This document shows, in pieces, positions 6,438 to 7,824 of a stretch of 7,824 bases of DNA (position 1 is its first letter; every line of letters begins with the position of its first letter). The notes beneath the pieces are model-generated. The model was not told the DNA's origin. It worked only from the letters and a program-made list of their open reading frames with translations, and did no database searches. A program made the position numbers and the translations under genes. Origin of the DNA: Bacteroidota bacterium (GTDB lineage Bacteria > Bacteroidota > Bacteroidia > Bacteroidales > VadinHA17); the NCBI GenBank assembly GCA_030642585.1, contig DAOWNN010000096.1:1-7824 (forward strand). The letters are read 5' to 3'.

Positions 6438-6468
6438 CAAAAGTACGGTTTTTTTTATACTAATTCAA
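6438..6468 (-). promoter_or_regulatory. Bacteroidota-type promoter of sucC
   Basis: Read on the minus strand, TTG (6468-6466) is followed after exactly 20 nt by TACTTTTG (6445-6438), a perfect match to the TAnnTTTG -7 box of Bacteroidota, at the family's usual spacing. The ATG of sucC begins 27 nt downstream, so a short leader of about 20 nt is expected. Confidence 0.72.
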
Positions 6469-6499
6469 GCTCCAGGGAAACTCATCTAACCAAAGTGTT

Positions 6500-6579
6500 A
6501 CTCGTCTGACTTCAGGTAAAAACCAATATATAAACTTATCATTTTACCCGATAAACTAACTAATAGAGGTCTGACGAGT
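6500..6579. repeat. Nested inverted repeat between divergent sucC and methyltransferase genes
   Basis: Outer arms ACTCGTCtGAC (6500-6510) and GTCtGACGAGT (6569-6579) pair at 10 of 11 positions. Inner arms GGTAAAA (6515-6521) and TTTTACC (6542-6548) pair perfectly. A further ACTTCA (6509-6514) / TGAAGT (6582-6587) match overlaps the edges. It sits upstream of both divergent promoters, 32 bp from the sucC -33 box and 34 bp from the methyltransferase -7 box. It could be an operator, a decayed mobile palindrome, or a cruciform site; the sequence does not decide. Confidence 0.55.
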
Positions 6580-6612
6580 ATTGAAGTAACTGGCTATTGG
6601 AAAATCTTTTCC

Positions 6613-6620
6613 TATTTTTG
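6613..6620 (+). promoter_or_regulatory. -7 promoter box of the RNA methyltransferase gene
   Basis: TATTTTTG is a perfect TAnnTTTG box, 18 nt before the ATG at 6639. No exact -33 TTG lies 19-21 nt upstream (CTG at 6590-6592 is the nearest in register), so the upstream element is weak. Its position decides the gene start: a TTG codon at 6597 would begin translation upstream of this promoter. Confidence 0.55.
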
Positions 6621-6638
6621 CAAAATACAATCTCAAAG

Positions 6639-7184
6639 ATGAAGAAACTTCTGAATTCAGAACTGGAAAGAAAAAGCCTTGAAGATTTTAAAAAAGCACA
6701 AAAACTCCCGGTGGTTCTTGTACTTGATAATGTTAGAAGTTTAAATAATGTTGGTTCGATATTCAGAACGGCAGATGCTTTTCTTGTTCAATCGATATAT
6801 CTGTGCGGCATTACCGCCTGTCCCCCGCACCGGGATATACAAAAAACTGCATTGGGGGCCACTGAATCAGTTGATTGGTTTTATTACAAAAAAACCAGCC
6901 AGGCAATTCATGAATTAAAAAGAAAAGGTTTTCAGGTCATAAGTATTGAACAAGTAGAAAGGTCTATATTTCTGGATGATTTTCAACCTGATTTTAAACA
7001 AAAATATACTTTTGTATTCGGGCATGAAATCCGCGGAGTAGACCAGGAAATTGTAGATTTAAGTGATGCATCCATAGAGATTCCCCAATACGGGATAAAA
7101 CATTCTTTTAATATTTCAATTAGTGCAGGAATAGTTCTTTGGCACTATCATATAAAAACAAGATCACATAACCGAGTGCAGTAA
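6639..7184 (+). CDS. SpoU/TrmH-family RNA 2'-O-methyltransferase
   Basis: 181 residues from the ATG at 6639. The frame stays open upstream to a TTG at 6597, but MKKLLNSELERKSLEDFKKA is the usual N-terminus of this subgroup and a -7 promoter box lies between the two, so 6639 is preferred. It transfers a methyl group from S-adenosylmethionine to a ribose 2'-OH in tRNA or rRNA. The three SPOUT motifs are present: motif 1 LDNVRSLNNVGSIFRTADAF (N37, R43), motif 2 FVFGHEIRGVDQEIVD (126-140, E130) and motif 3 IEIPQYGIKHSFNISISAGI (147-166, N158), which form the trefoil knot. ALGATESVDW (71-80) is also typical. There is no N-terminal substrate-recognition domain, so it is a minimal catalytic-domain type and the RNA target cannot be named from sequence. 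It is divergent from sucC, with its own promoter, and no clear terminator follows. Confidence 0.9.
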   Translation: MKKLLNSELERKSLEDFKKAQKLPVVLVLDNVRSLNNVGSIFRTADAFLVQSIYLCGITACPPHRDIQKTALGATESVDWFYYKKTSQAIHELKRKGFQVISIEQVERSIFLDDFQPDFKQKYTFVFGHEIRGVDQEIVDLSDASIEIPQYGIKHSFNISISAGIVLWHYHIKTRSHNRVQ

Positions 7185-7466
7185 CTTAATTAATCGAGCC
7201 TTAAGAAGTGGAATTTGTTAAATGGTTGTACCATACTTTTGATTTTTATTAGGCATCCTGCTATTGCGGTCAGGAATGGCAAATTACCTTTATTAAACCT
7301 TGTTATCGGACCGCTTATCTTTGTTTAGGCTCTACCCCCGGGTGGCACCATACTTCGCCTCAAGTAACAAATAGCAAATAGAATCATCTTCATTATTTCA
7401 AGCATGTAATTGGTTGCATAACTAGCTATTAAGGCTGCGTATAGCTTACCCGGGGTTAAATAGATT

Positions 7467-7498
7467 TTGCTCCCATGGAGCAATTATTGTTCTCTTTT
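7467..7498 (+). terminator. Possible intrinsic terminator hairpin
   Basis: TTGCTCC-CAT-GGAGCAA (7467-7483) is a perfect 7-bp stem with a tight loop, followed by TTATTGTTCTCTTTT, a T-rich tract. It could end a transcript from the upstream methyltransferase or an unannotated RNA, but it lies nearly 300 bp past the nearest stop codon, so its role is uncertain. Confidence 0.35.
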
Positions 7499-7699
7499 GA
7501 TTGGCATCAGTCCACAGATCTATGATCCTGACCTCTAGTGTCAGGACCGTGACCCACTGAATACGGCTTGTGTATAAAGGTAAAATCAAATGATAGAAAT
7601 TAGTCTCCAATGCTCACGAGCGAATTGTGATTGAAGGCCTGTGCGAACAAGTAACTGTAGCCACTGGAAGGGTAAAAAAAAAGGGCTCACATGACATTC

Positions 7700-7730
7700 T
7701 TGTGGGGAACGATTTAAAGTTGAATCTTTG
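7700..7730 (+). promoter_or_regulatory. Candidate promoter for the IS transposase
   Basis: TTG (7700-7702) is followed after 20 nt by AATCTTTG (7723-7730), one mismatch from TAnnTTTG. The transposase ATG lies 20 nt downstream, a layout close to that of sucC. Confidence 0.45.
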
Positions 7731-7750
7731 TTAAAAAAAACAGAGATCTA

Positions 7751-7824
7751 ATGTCAGCAGAAAATGAACATTATAAGAGTATAGTTAAACTTCTTTTACC
7801 TTCCGAGATATTCGATTATTTTGA
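7751..7824 (+). CDS. N-terminal start of an ISAon1-like transposase, cut by window end
   Basis: The ATG at 7751 opens a frame that runs to the window edge, giving 24 residues: MSAENEHYKSIVKLLLPSEI followed by FDYF. The pattern of a short polar start followed by LLLP-x-x-(I/L)-FDYF resembles the N-terminal region of transposases named ISAon1 family in Bacteroidota. In that family this region is often a separate small frame before the DDE catalytic part, none of which is visible here. A promoter-like TTG-N20-AATCTTTG precedes it. The terminal inverted repeat of the element could not be identified. With so few residues, other Bacteroidota proteins starting this way cannot be excluded. Confidence 0.5.
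   Translation, partial: MSAENEHYKSIVKLLLPSEIFDYF

Larger units (their letters stand above)
7185..7750. other. Gene-free stretch with hairpins before an IS
   Basis: No frame on either strand here gives recognisable protein. Codon-like stretches are short and broken, so it may be decayed sequence, IS flank or a structured RNA. Structures seen: ACCCCCGGGT (7334-7343) and ACCCGGGGT (7448-7456), which are roughly complementary across about 105 nt; AGCTAT (7424-7429) / ATAGCT (7441-7446); TTGCTCC (7467-7473) / GGAGCAA (7477-7483); and TCCTGAC (7526-7532) / GTCAGGA (7540-7546) with a 7-nt loop. An A9 run at 7674-7682 and an A8 run at 7733-7740 lie near the IS start. No tRNA T-loop or rRNA segment was recognised. 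Confidence 0.55.

Noticed and set aside
7420..7490. Possible tRNA or group II intron piece in the hairpin-bearing stretch
   Set aside because: No T-loop GGTTCRANTCC pattern, no acceptor stem pairing and no recognisable intron domain V.

Overview
The window looks like a chromosomal segment of a Bacteroidota (Bacteroidetes) bacterium. The DNA is AT-rich. Most starts lack a strong Shine-Dalgarno sequence. Promoters of the Bacteroidota type (TTG about 20 nt before TAnnTTTG) can be read upstream of sucC and, less completely, upstream of two other genes. The family assignments (S37 peptidase, Fer4_19-CDGSH fusion, sucC with no adjacent sucD, an ISAon1-like transposase start) fit that phylum. These are recognitions by eye; no database search was run.

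Layout. A plus-strand block fills 1-4755. It holds the 3' part of an S37 (PS-10) tripeptidyl aminopeptidase, a complete M24B Xaa-Pro aminopeptidase (pepP), an RDD-family membrane protein followed after 12 bp by a two-domain iron-sulfur protein (Fer4_19 + CDGSH), and an arginine deiminase (arcA). A 467-bp gene-free stretch (4756-5222) contains an unusually dense series of adjacent inverted repeats. The minus-strand gene sucC (succinyl-CoA ligase beta subunit) runs 6410-5223. Divergent from it, with its own -7 promoter box, is a SpoU/TrmH-family RNA methyltransferase (6639-7184). The last part (7185-7750) has no recognisable gene. The window ends in the first 24 codons of a probable insertion-sequence transposase.

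How the genes may work together. The two peptidases are 39 bp apart and both families act on N-terminal peptides with a bias to proline, so a joint role in breaking down proline-containing peptides is plausible. Arginine deiminase could feed on arginine released from peptides, and succinyl-CoA ligase is a central TCA-cycle enzyme, so the metabolic theme is use of protein and amino acids. The RDD and iron-sulfur proteins look like a small two-gene operon of unknown physiological role.

The coding content is mostly ordinary housekeeping and catabolism. The unusual signal is in the spacers: at least four different palindromic or repeated elements sit between genes (2223-2309, 3380-3467, 4920-5141, 6500-6579), plus a gene-poor, hairpin-bearing stretch beside the IS. 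The 4920-5141 element is the strongest candidate for something poorly described. I see no CRISPR array, no tRNA or rRNA gene, and no convincing new defence or biosynthetic system.
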